Assembly: GCA_039720395.1 (NCBI GenBank)
Contig: CM077832.1
Span: forward strand, 20,485,607 to 20,549,606
Direction of reading: 5' to 3'
Source of the DNA: Liquidambar formosana
Taxonomy: Eukaryota > Streptophyta > Magnoliopsida > Saxifragales > Altingiaceae
DNA: 64,000 bases
A program made the position numbers and the translations under genes. How positions within the stretch are numbered: position 1 is the stretch's first letter; every line of letters begins with the position of its first letter. The notes beneath the pieces were generated by a model, which searched no databases, was not told where the DNA came from, and saw nothing but the letters and a program-made list of their open reading frames with translations. Positions 45,304 to 57,000 of this stretch are shown here, piece after piece.

Positions 45304-46687
45304 TTTTACTTAACCAACGGACTTTGAAAAAAATAATATATCATATATATCAAAGTTGAGTTTGTCTTCTTTATTAATTGATCAAACCCAAACAAGTCTT
45401 TATTAAACTTGTTTGCAACTTGTTTACAAACGACTTAATTCGTTTGTTGTCCTACTAAGATACAAGATTTATAAATTATTTTTGAAATTTAATCAAATAT
45501 AAAATTTAAACTTAGTTTGAATTAAACTTAGCTTGTTTGTTTAAACAGGTTTTAACTTTAAATTTTTAAATTTATCTCATTTACAAAGTAATAAACAAAC
45601 AAATTTAAATGAGTTTTTATTGAATTTATTTGCAAATTGTTAACAGATGTATTCATTTGCAACTCTTACAACTACTAATCAAGGCCACGAGCCCAAAAGT
45701 ACGTGAGGGTCAGTAATCGGACTTGGATTTGATCTAGTTTTGCACTTTAATTGCACCGTGCAGTGGCCATCAGATGAGCGACACGTTACAAAGGGAAAGC
45801 ATGAACGACTAGGATTTGATAGAAGAATTTGCTGCGTGAGTTACGCAATGCCGTGAGCGGCTAATGGAATAAATTGCAGCCGTTCCTGCTTTCCCCTGCA
45901 ATGTGTCACTCATTCGACGGCCACTGTACGGTGCAGTTTTGCACTTTAACTGCACCAAATCCAAATCCGTCCATAATCGGTTGGTCCAAGGTAAAAATCC
46001 GGCCTATTCAAAGTAGATATTTAAAAATGAAAATTTTAAGTTTTAAAATAAATAAATAAATAAAAATTAGGGGAAATATCTATAATCTCGCAAAAAAAAT
46101 AAAATCATATCTCAAAACTCCATTAAAAATTTTTCCTATCCATCTAATTCAAATAGAAAAGAATTTTATCTATTAACTCTAATCAGTTAACATTTTGTTT
46201 CCTACTGTTAAAATAAAAGAGTAATCCAACTAAAATACATTTCTTTAACATTAATATGTTTGATGACAAAAATGCACATATAACTGAATTTTCCTTTTTA
46301 CCCCATCTTTTCCCAAACATGCATACCTGCTCTCCCACTCTCTCTCTCTTTCCTCCCCTGTCCTCTCATGTGTACACTGAAGAAGAATTAATTAATGATA
46401 GTTAATTTTATTCTAAAAGTTTAAATGCAATTAAATAGACAGTTTTTTAATTAAACATTTTAATGTGTCGGATCACTCTTTTTTAATTAATAGCAATAAA
46501 CAAAAAGTTAACTAGTTGAAATAGATGGATATGATTCTCTTTTATTTGGATTAGATGGATAAAAAAAAATATTTATTAGAGTTTTTGGATATGAATTTTT
46601 TTTTTAGGGGAGGTTTTGGATATTTTCCCTAAAAATTAAAAACCCCTTCCCCGCGATTACGGTTCTCACAAGCCGTCCTCCCCAACT
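45304..46687. other. Gene-free AT-rich interval
   Basis: No coding region is supported. Phrases such as GCAGTTTTGCACTTTAACTGC and TTAATTGCACCGTGCAGTGGC (about 45740-45955) form loose inverted pairs and suggest an old unclassified MITE. Confidence 0.45.
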
Positions 46688-46734
46688 ATGGAATCGCCAG
46701 TCTCCGCCGACGTCATTGCCATCACCGTCGACAG
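46688..46734 (+). CDS. Possible first exon of an unidentified gene (orphan)
   Basis: ATG opens ESPVSADVIAITVDR and is followed by an excellent splice donor (ACAG|GTAACA). The surrounding 46630-46740 is GC-rich with a CT-rich leader-like stretch after it, unlike the neighbourhood. No matching downstream exon was found before the LINE fragment at 47.6 kb. It may be a broken or captured 5' end of a host gene. I do not recognise the product. Confidence 0.3.
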
Positions 46735-47594
46735 GTAACACCGTCTCTCTCTCTCTCTCTCTCTCTCACTCTCTCAATCTGCGCTTCACCACCGACGGGC
46801 GCTGGCCTCACGGACGACCTCTTTACCTTCTCTCAGTCTGGCACAGTTTCGCGTTCCCCTGTTCGTATCTCTGTCTCTCACTCTCTCCCGATCTCATTCT
46901 CTATATTTTAAACCAAAGTATTTCGTGAAGTTTGTTATTTATAGTTAGTTTCTCGTAGTTGAAATAGTTTGATTTGGGGTGAATGAATCGCTGGTTTTCT
47001 TAGAATTAACTGGGTTTGATTCTCTTTACAGCTCATGTAATCTAGAAAATTAAAACCCCTGCTTGGATCTCGGAAAATCTGGGGAAATTAGAGAAGTGTA
47101 TATGCTTTGATAGCTTTAGTTTGGTTTCTTTGTTGAAGTGTAGGACTGTAGGAGTACCTTAATGTAGTGGCGAAGTGAGAGGCATTGGTGGCTGACTGGC
47201 TGTGTAAGAAGTGTGGGTGCTGTCAACAGTATTCATTGAGGGCTTTTCTGGTTTGCTTCAGAGGTGCTTGGCTTTTTGTCTGTGAGATGGGCCTCATTGT
47301 TAGTACCTCTGTTTTCAGTGGAATCGTCTCTGGGGGGTTTAAGGATTTCTCGTAAATTCCTGTGGGAGTGGGTGTGCTCCATCATCATTGGTGTATTATT
47401 ACCTTTTAATCTAATAAAATTTCCTTTGCCTCACAAATAAATAAATAAACAAACATGACTTATATATTCATTGGATTAGATATTTCGTTTATACATGTTA
47501 TGTATACCGAATTTCAAATTAATTAGATATTGGAAAGTGTTTGGTCTAAAAACTTACATTTCCTTTTTATAAATAAAACTATAAATTTATTGGA
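46735..47594. other. Non-coding interval, possibly intron and LINE remnant
   Basis: It starts with a CT microsatellite (46743-46772). About 47165-47450 reads like the 3' end of a LINE (ADWLCKK-like frame, ending in a CAAATAAATAAATAAAC tail), but the evidence is weak. Confidence 0.3.
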
Positions 47595-47800
47595 ATGCTT
47601 ACTAATGGAATGAATGGTAAAAGGAAATTTCATATGGTGAATTGGAGTAAAGTGGTATTAAGCAAGGAAATAGGCAGGCTTGGAATCTTGGACTTGGGTT
47701 TTTGGGGGAGTTCAATAATGCGTTTTTGGTTAAATGGTGGTGGAGGTTTGCATGGAGAGAATTTGGTGTGTGGAAAAGGATTCCTAGTCCTATGGATTAA
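47595..47800 (+). pseudogene. LINE (L1-type) reverse transcriptase fragment
   Basis: The frame reads GKRKFHMVNWSKVV, LSKEIGRLGILDLG and then RFWLNGGGGLHGENLVCGKG. This matches the KRKxHxVxWxxVxxxKxxGGLGxxDL pattern and following WxWR-type region at the C-terminal end of plant L1 ORF2 proteins. It is short and lacks the catalytic core, so it is a dead remnant. Confidence 0.6.
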
Positions 47801-48430
47801 AATATTCATGATATCTTTGATATATCCACGATATATATGTGTATCCGTAGCTTCTGATACGATATCTAACTGACATATCTTTTTCGCAAAATATCTTTAC
47901 TATATTGTCTATATTTTCGATATTATTAATAAAATCTCGATATATATCAATATATCCATAATATCTTCTTTCTTACACATGGTATCGTCGATATATCAAA
48001 TATATCCATTATATCAAAGATATATATCAATGATATCGAGGTATTCATTTTCTTGTTATTGTGTCAAAATTATCATCTCTTACTTTTTTAGTTTTGATTT
48101 ATATAAATATTTCAATTATACCAATGGCTTAAATTAGTGTTATGAAGTCACAACTTTCATTTACTTTGTTAAAATATTCATTTTTTTGCATAGTGTGGCA
48201 TAATTCTTATACCCTACATAATACATATTTGTTTAATACACATTTAAATTACAATATTTTGATTTTAAACTGTTTATTAAAGCCTAATCATTATTCCCAG
48301 AGTTTCAATAGAAATACACGTGTTTAACTAACAATATTCATCATATCTCTAAATCAATATTGAAATTTTTGATATATCCATCGATATATCCGATATATCT
48401 ATGTTTTTGAACCCTTCAAATATCTATCGA
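47800..48430. repeat. GATATATC-rich low-complexity repeat
   Basis: Dense, irregular copies of GATATATCC, CGATATATC and ATATCGAT occur at both ends of this stretch (47810-48045 and 48345-48440), in both orientations. It looks like an old inverted-repeat element. No termini or TSD were found. Confidence 0.5.
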
Positions 48431-48942
48431 TATCGATATTTAAGTCTTTACTTGGTCCAATACATGCATGGGAACAATAATTGTGAGGGATTGCCTCATC
48501 TTTATGATGGGGGTAAAACTTCAAAGGTTTGAGGCGACATATTTTGAGGATAGGTGGTGCTTCTAAATGTTGGGAAGTTGTGAAGCAAGTTTTTGGAGTG
48601 GCTGGGGATATTGAAAAGCGTTTGATCTAGAAACTTTCTAGATGTTATACATGGCAATAAAAAGGCATCAGTGCAATTTCTATAAACTTTTTAATTCTTT
48701 TTTTTATTTCCAAGCTACTTTCCATGTTGGTTCTGTTAATTAACCACTTAAAAAGTCTTCAACAGTCTTAATTAACTTTATTTCATTTCATTTAGGATAC
48801 AAAATCTAATACAAATATCTTATAGTAAAAGCTGAGAGCAATACACACCAGTAAACCACAATCCTTTAGCAGGTTTAGCCAAATATTCTTATGATAAAGC
48901 TGAGAATAAAACACACCACACTCTCGATCTCAGGTAACTCGA

Positions 48943-51155
48943 TTACTCTGTGTCTCGCCAATTATATTTGATGGGCACAAGACAGAGAGGCGTTTTCTTA
49001 TGGATTGTAATGCCACCTTCCTCTTCCATGCTGATGTCTTCTCTCTTCATCCCTGCAGGCAGTTCCCAATCAAAACAGTACAAAAGGTTGGCCAATGTTA
49101 ACTCCACAGTCATGGCTGCCACGTTTAAAGCTGGGCAAATCCTTCGACCAGCCCCAAACGGCAACAACTCGAAATCCTGCCCTTTAAAATCAATGTCATT
49201 ACTTTGGAACCTCTCTGGGTAGAACTCGTCCGGGTTTTTCCAGCTATTGGGGTCTCTTCCAATCGCCCACGCGTTTACTAAAAGCCTTGTCTTGGGGTAA
49301 ATATCGAAACCACCATTGCCACCAATCTTAAACTGGCGTATTGTCTCATGAGGAATTAGTAGCGGTGCTGGAGGGTGCAGCCTTAGAGTTTCCTTCACCA
49401 CCATGTTCAAATATTTCAAGTTAATGATATCATCTTCGTCCACTTTTGGTTTGCTTCCAACACAGTTCCGGATTTCAGCTTGTACTTTGTTTAGCACTCG
49501 GGGGTTCTTGACGAGCTCAGACATTGCCCATTCGATTGTGATCGCACTAGTGTCTATTCCACCGAGAAATACATTCTGAAAACAGGATATCGAATTTTTG
49601 AGAAAGATAAATGTATTCTAGTTTCTAAAGTATCATATTTCGATCCTAGAGAAAAAAAAAAAAAAAAAACACTATTCTAAAAATCAAATTATCGGAGTAC
49701 ATAATGTACAAGTAACAATTTTTAGATCGATTTTTTTTTTTTTTTCAAATTTTATAGTTTACCCCCTGTAGTTCAAGGACAAAGTGTGACTTACCTTGAA
49801 AAATTAAGGCTGAAAGTTAAGAAACAAAAGGGGATTTAGGGTTAAATTAATTAACAAGAGGACCAAATTTTTGGGAGCAAAATAGAACTTTTGAGAGCAT
49901 CAAATTTGCGATTATTTAAAAATTTAGAATTAAAAGACAAAACACACAAAGGGTCTTTTGACTTTTGTAGAAGGGTTATTTACAAAATAATCAAATTTTT
50001 GGAAGTAAAATAAAATTTTGGAAGGTCCAAATTCGTAATTATAACAATTATAAAGGAGGAAGGTCGTTTGACACTTTGACCCCTCTTCCCAACCTCTCCC
50101 TCCCCCATGACTTTCTTCATATCCATTACTTATATTCGTGTGAAGAAAGTAAAAATTGTCACATCAAGGACAATAGACAAGAGGGAGCTTCATTTTATAC
50201 AAAAAATTTTAAAAATAAAAATAAAATAGGGGAGTTTCATTTTTACCATGAGAAGTGCCTTGACATGGTCTTTAGTCATATGGAGGTCACCACTCCGTTC
50301 CTTCCACAATCCAACCAAGACGTCAACAAGATCTTCAGGGACTGGTTTAGGCCTTGCAGCAGGATCAAGCCTCTCATCAAACACCATCTCGAAGTAACCA
50401 TCAAGACCACGAAAACTCTTATTGAGCCTAGCACCAAGCCCCCTCAAAGCATCTACGATCCTCCCTACCAACGGAAAGAAATCCTCAGCAGAGAAACTAT
50501 CCAGCATGTTCATGGCCTCATCAAGAACCAGTCGAAACTTTTGGTTCTCAAACTGCTTCCCTCCATAACTCTTCCCAAAAGCAAAGGTACCAATAATGCC
50601 GTCTGTGAGAGCAAATATTACTTCATTCAGATTAACTGGATTTGGAATAGCTTCAGAGATAGAGCTAATCATACGATTAACCTCTTCTTCCCTCGCATTA
50701 CAGAGCGAGGGCACGCCCTTGGCGCTTAGGAGCTCAGAAACAAAGATTTTGCGCTTCTCTTTCCAAAAATTACTATACGGAGAGAAGGCCACATCCAAGT
50801 AACTGTAAGAAAGTTTCTTGGGGCCTGGCAAGTGAGGCCTACTGCAACAGTCAAGGTCATGAGTTTTCAATACTTCTTCGGCCATTTCGGCCGAAGAGAT
50901 AACTAGGGTTGGAATGCTACCAAGGTGTAGTAGCATGAGAGGACCATATTTTTGGGAGAGTTTCCAAAAGGAATGGTGAGGAAATTTGCCTAGTTGGTGT
51001 AAGTTGCCTATGATGGGAAGCCTTGGAGGGCTTGGAGGAAGCTTGGCTCCATCTTTTCCTTTCTTTCTTTGTTTCAAAAGAAACAAAGAGAAAACGGAAA
51101 GAAGTAAGAACATGAGTATATGAAACCATCCTGGTGATGAGGGGAAGAAAGCCAT
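48943..51155 (-). CDS. CYP71: Cytochrome P450 CYP71 family, gene 2 (intact, 513 aa)
   Basis: Exon 1 is 51155-50247 (303 codons, the same length as in gene 1); exon 2 is 49575-48943 (210 codons and stop). The phase 0 intron is at the same place (ATG|GTAAAA, TTTCAG|AAT). It has an N-terminal anchor, the basic patch KQRKKGK, the hinge PPSPPRLPIIGNLHQLG, GGIDTS in the I-helix, KETLRLHPP, PERF and the heme loop PFGAGRRIC. It is a tandem duplicate of gene 1 with clear divergence (for example in the region after the first third), so the two may differ in substrate. Both are transcribed leftward, opposite to CYP79. Substrate unknown; a role on aldoxime or nitrile products of CYP79 is inference. Confidence 0.95.
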
Positions 51156-52204
51156 TCAAAAAGTTTATTGGCTTTGCAATTTGCAGTTTTGCACTACCAT
51201 GAAATGCTTGTGCCCTCCCTTTAAATAAGATACAAGCAATGATCAATCTGATGGCTGGATTGAGGGATTAATTAAAGTCCCATTGATAGCACATTTTTTC
51301 TAATTAATTAATTAATTGTAATGCTCATAATTGTAAGTACTGATTCTTTTTTCATAGTGGAGCACTCCTTTATATTATAATGAAGCACTTCTTCAAAATG
51401 CATAATTATATTCCGATTGTTATTTTATTCATTAAGAGTAGGCGAAATAGTAAGATTAGGCGGAATAGTATTACAGGATCATCCGATATAGAAAAAGAAG
51501 AATGAGAAAATTCTTTTTCTTGCTGAACTTGTTCTTATACTCTATTCAATTGTTCTGTTTTCTTGATTTCACAACATAAATGTCATTGTTGAGTTTTCCG
51601 CATGAAATTGAGAAAACAGATAAAAAGACAGCATCCTAGCATTTTTCACGTGCAATATTATTGCACCTAGACGTGAAGACCGACCCTACATGGGTCGTTG
51701 TCGACCAAAGTTGGGACCCCTAGCAAAATAAAACAAAATAAAAGGTACACTAAGTTACAAATGAAAAGATTCAGTCCAATCTCTGGAGAAAGAGACGTTT
51801 TCACAATCTAATTGTTGTCACCGAGCCTCTGCCAGTCTGCCTAGAAGGAAGATTAATTAAAAACCACAGATGAACACAAATCTTTGGGGTTTACCACTCC
51901 TCTTCCAGCCTATCTTCTCTTTAAAATGGCTCTTAATTTTTCCTAATATGGCCACCTTCTTCTTGAGCACAACTGCCTTACTAGAATCCTTCTTATAATG
52001 ATCCTCCATTGGCTCACCAAGTCTTTGCAGCATTTTATTTATTTATGTTTTTTGGAGGGCAAAAAGAGCTTCAAGGAGGACAGTCACCTAGCATCCCACT
52101 ATGTTGACACCTTAAGAATCCCGAATAATATGCTATAAGTACTGAAAGAGCTAGTGCCAACAGCGCTTTCAGACCTTTTTTTTTAAAAAAAAATTTCTTT
52201 CTTT

Positions 52205-52251
<47 letters not shown>

Positions 52252-53675
52252 ACCAAGTGAAAGCATGTTTACAACACTAGGTTTGAAAAAACATAAAGTT
52301 AAAAAATACCTTAGCCATTTTTTTTTATTTTTTATTTTTAAAGATGTTTTTTTTTTCTTCACTTCCATTGCGATTTTATCTTCCCTGTATTATTTTCCGT
52401 TCTTTTTATTAATATTGTGGGATAGCAGCACATGATTTCAAGCTCTTAGGGTGTCAACTTGATTGGATGGTAGAAGGTTTTTTGATGCTATAACTCCACC
52501 ATTTCTTAACCAAGAAAAAAAAAGTAAGAAAAAAGAATGAGGTAATGAAGGCAACCATTTTTCCTTGATGTAGTTGATATAGCAAGTCCGATTTATTTTA
52601 TTTTTTGTTTTAGTTAATTTCATTAGTGCTACATGAGTTTACTTTTTAATCATCCATACAAGAAGTACAATTTTCAATGTAGTGTCCGTATGCAAGTTAA
52701 ATCAAGATGTTCTTATGAGAAAAAGACTATATATATTCATTTATGGAAAATCTATGTCTCTATGATAAGACAGCACCATTTTATATGCAAAATGATTGGT
52801 TTAAGTAATAATCTAAATCTTATAATAGGTCGAGGACATTTTTTTAATCTTTCTTTTTATAGCCAAAAAATTCAATCTCTATCAAGGGAATAATTCTCTT
52901 TTCTTTTTTCATTTTTCTTTGGCTAAGGAGTCATACTCCAAGAGGCAACAAAACCAAAACCAATACAATAACACCAAAATAAACATGAAACACAATACAA
53001 AGGAAATGTTAGATTAACCAGAAAGTTAAAACATAAATTTCAAACCTCAAGGGTTTGTTTTCTTTTTCAAAAAACTGAAAATTTAGATAGAAATTTCAAC
53101 TTTTTTCTGTTATAATATTCTTATAGTTGGAAAGAATTGTAGTTCTAGATTCATAAATCACTTTTAATTTCTCTTTTCAAAAAAATTTGAAATTAACAAC
53201 ATTCAAAACCACCAAAAAAAATGGAAATTTAAAATTTCAAAAAATATTCGATAAAGAGTTATTGGACCTTCTAAATAAGGGTAATATAGGAGAATTTTGA
53301 AAGTTCATGGAAAGTTTTGGAGAAGGATAATATTGTCTTTATGATATTTAATAAGGGTATAATAGAAAATAAAAAATAAAAAAAATTTCTCCTTAAAGCC
53401 GTACACCCCTTAGAATAGACAGTATGAGAAATATATGGCTCTCTTTTTCTAAACGATGTTACAGACCAGCATTTAAGTCAATTGGTCAGGTCCATCAAGA
53501 TGACCTATATAGAATAATTAGATGATGGTTCTTGATAACTACATGCCTGCACAACATTTCTATCCTTATGCAACATGACAGTGACACACCATATGAATCC
53601 ATACATACATTCACGCGAGCGTGCATGTCGTCTACAAATAATTGTGATCATATGGGATATCTCACACATGATCAA

Positions 53676-53707
<32 letters not shown>

Positions 53708-54058
53708 GCATGAAGCAGAACTTTTAAGAAATCAGAATGGTGGCAAACCTAGCAAATTTACAATCACAACCATCAGCAAAAGCTTCGTCATACAAAATGT
53801 GAGGTATTTCCTCGTATTCTTCTGACTTTCCCCATGCAGAAGGCAACTAGTAAACACAAGAAAACTTCAAAATAAAATAAATGGAAGAAGAAGAGCTGGT
53901 CCCAGAACGCATCACATATAACAATCAAGACCTGTTTTTTCCCCAAAAAAAATGATAATAAAACAAAAATAAAAAATAAAAAAGGGATACAATTATGCTT
54001 CATTGAAGGAAATTACACGCTTTCATAAGAGGGAACAGGCTCACGCTTTTCCGTTGCC
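51156..54058. other. Gene-free interval between CYP71 gene 2 and the receptor kinase
   Basis: No coding region is supported. It has a T run of about 40 (52207-52247), other T-rich stretches and a TA dinucleotide run (53681-53706). The upstream region of CYP71 gene 2 lies at about 51156-51700 and has TTTAAAGGGAGG on the minus strand near 51227 as a weak TATA-like motif. It does not contain the duplicated G-boxes found upstream of gene 1. Confidence 0.55.
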
Positions 54059-57000
54059 TCATCTTCCACCAGACAACTCAATAGCATCTTGGTTATAAAT
54101 TGAATCTTCTCCCCAGTCAAATCTTCTTTGTAGTCTCTCATACTCTTGCCTGCGATTTACTTCAACATGCTGCCATTCTTCCCACCTCTCAGCCAGCCCC
54201 TCTCCTTCCAGCATTCGGACCACCTCTGACATTGCCGGACGGTCCTCCGGTGATGCTTGAGTACAGAGCAATGCAACTTGGATCATCATCTCCACTTCTT
54301 GGTGGTTGTAATTTTTATTTAGGTTGCGATCTACAATAGCATCTAGTCTTTTCTCCCTCTCCAGCTTTTTAACCTTCACAAGAAGATACAGAGGGAGTTA
54401 AGCAATCATTAAGAACAAATTCTAAAATGATTGAACTTTTTTATTTTTTTATATTTAAAAAATAAAATAAAATAAAAAAGCCACCTATCAGGCATTTCCC
54501 ATGATGAATGGAGTTGCAACTTGCAACCAAACGATTGTCTATACTATCATATGAAGTGTAGAGTCTTATAGTGTTCACAATTTTATTGCGAAAACATCCC
54601 TATCGTTTCATTATATCTTATTAAATCTTACAAAGAGTACAATAGTAATAGCATATTAATTTTGAATTAAAATAAACTACCCCAATTCTCTCCTCCATAA
54701 TAGTGGAAAATTCAAAGTGTTGTGTTTGCACAATGCACACCCATCATGTAGTCACCACCTCTAGTAACAATGGAAATGAGAACATTCCAAAAATTTCAAT
54801 GAATTCAACAAGTTGGGAATCTCTGCATAAATGGTCATGAAGAGGAAGTACTGTCCCATGTGGCAGACACTGATTGACAAGATTCTCACATGAGTTCCAA
54901 TAGGGGTGTTAATGGTTTTGGTTAAAACCGAGAACCAAACCGAACCAAGCAGTTCGGTTTGGTTTGGTTTTTTTTTCATTAGGTTTGGTTATGGTTTTAA
55001 TTTTAGAAAACCGAACTCAATTGGTTTGGTTTTGGTTTTTAGTTTTAAAAACCAAACCAAACCGAAAAACCGAAAAATATAATATATATATATATATATA
55101 TAAACTTAAAGTTTGTAAATTCCCAATTCTAATAAGGGTAAAATAGGTAATGGGCTTGTTTTTGTTGATTTTAAGTTTCTTATTGTTTTCCCTTTTTTAG
55201 ATTGGCATGTATTAAACTAGCTATTAATGTTGTGTGTATTAATGTTGTATGTGATATTAACATATTGATATATGTCAATATGTTTCTATTTTGATACAAT
55301 GTTTGTTTTTTTTTAGTTGCTAATGCAATGCTTTTATTTAAAAATGTTTTTATTTGGAGTTTGGCATGTCATTTTTTTCATTTTCAATTATTTGTTGTTA
55401 CTTGATAGGTTAAAACCGAAACCGAACCGAACCAAACCGAAATATAATGGTTTGGTTTGGTTTGGTTTGGTTTTTTTATAGTATGGTTTGGTTTTGGTTT
55501 GGGAGGAACAAAACCGAAGTATAATGGTTTGGTTTGAAATCTCCCCCAAAACCGAACCATTAACACCCCTAAGTTCCAATTCATCTAAACTCAATTTAAT
55601 CATGATATCAAAACGAGAATAAAGTCATTCCATCATCACAAGGCACACTAAAACAAAGGACTTGTTACTGTCCAAGTTGCCATTGAAGTGGACTAGACAT
55701 TTGTGCCTGCAAATTAAATGTTGAATCATGGAAGTACATTTAGTGAGAGAAAACATCCTGTATCCTTGATGGCAATGCAGGTGCAAATATTTATATATAT
55801 TCGTATGTAAATTTCTCAGAGAACAAACTGAGGACTATAGATCTGTCAAGACAACTACAATCTATAGATCTGTTAAGACAACAGCAATAGGTGAGCCCGC
55901 TCCAGCTGTAAACACAGCATTTACACCTACCACATCCACCTCACACCCACAGCTACGACATTTGTTATTCCTCCAAATAGTAGTTACATCCTAATGGTAA
56001 TTTCTTTATCAAACATAGCAGTCCTATAAACAAGCAAAGATATAAACAAAGGAGAGAGAGAGAGAGAATGCATGCTTGAACATAAACCAAGATAGTAATG
56101 TATAGAGCAAGATAGCAATCTTACATGGTCGAGCAATAAGACATCATCTTCTTCTTCCAAGCGTGAAAAGTCAATTGCCCGTTGACCTGTTACAAGCTCT
56201 AGAAGCATAATCCCATAACCAAACACGTCTGTCCTTTCTGATGACTTCCCAGTGGACAGGTATTCAGGTGCTATGTGGCCCATTGTCCCACGAACTTGAG
56301 TTGTCACATTAGTCTTTCTCACATCCACTAACTTCGCCAAGCCGAAGTCACCAACAACTGCTTCAAAATCTTCATCTAGTAATACATTAGCAGCCTTTAC
56401 ATCCCGATGAATAATCTTGGGATTGCAATGTTCATGAAGGTACTCTAGTCCACGTGCCGTGCCTAAAGCCACTCGTTTTCTTGTAGGCCAATCTAAAATA
56501 GGCTCCCCTGGTTTGACCTCTGCATCAGTGCTCAAAACTTGTCAAACATCATCAGACAAAAGGCACTGGAAATCACTAGAAGCCAATTAAAATTTGTACA
56601 AGAAAATCAGAGCAAAAATGTATGAGTTTCCTTCAGATGAATTCAAAGTTCAAAGAATGGTTCGAAGTCTCCAGCAATACTAAATGAGATGGAATGCTAC
56701 CGGAGCCTGACAAGATGATAATTTGGGACAAATTGATAATATATGGGAGAATTATAATACCAGACGACATGGAAGAAATATCATCTGATACAGGACGAGA
56801 TGTAAGATACTGCCCATATCATCTCGTATCAGATGAGATATCATTATATTGTCCAAGACAATACTTATTCTCTTGTGCTGCTATGCTAATCAACACAAAT
56901 TAAAGGCATGTAGTGAACTCCAAACATCATTTGACAGGAATATCACCTTCATATCATTTATCTTCTAAAATCTTCAAAGTACTTTTTTTTTCATATTTAT

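Noticed and set aside
50076..50729. 217-codon plus-strand frame
   Set aside because: Antisense to CYP71 gene 2 exon 1 and its intron; no recognisable protein.
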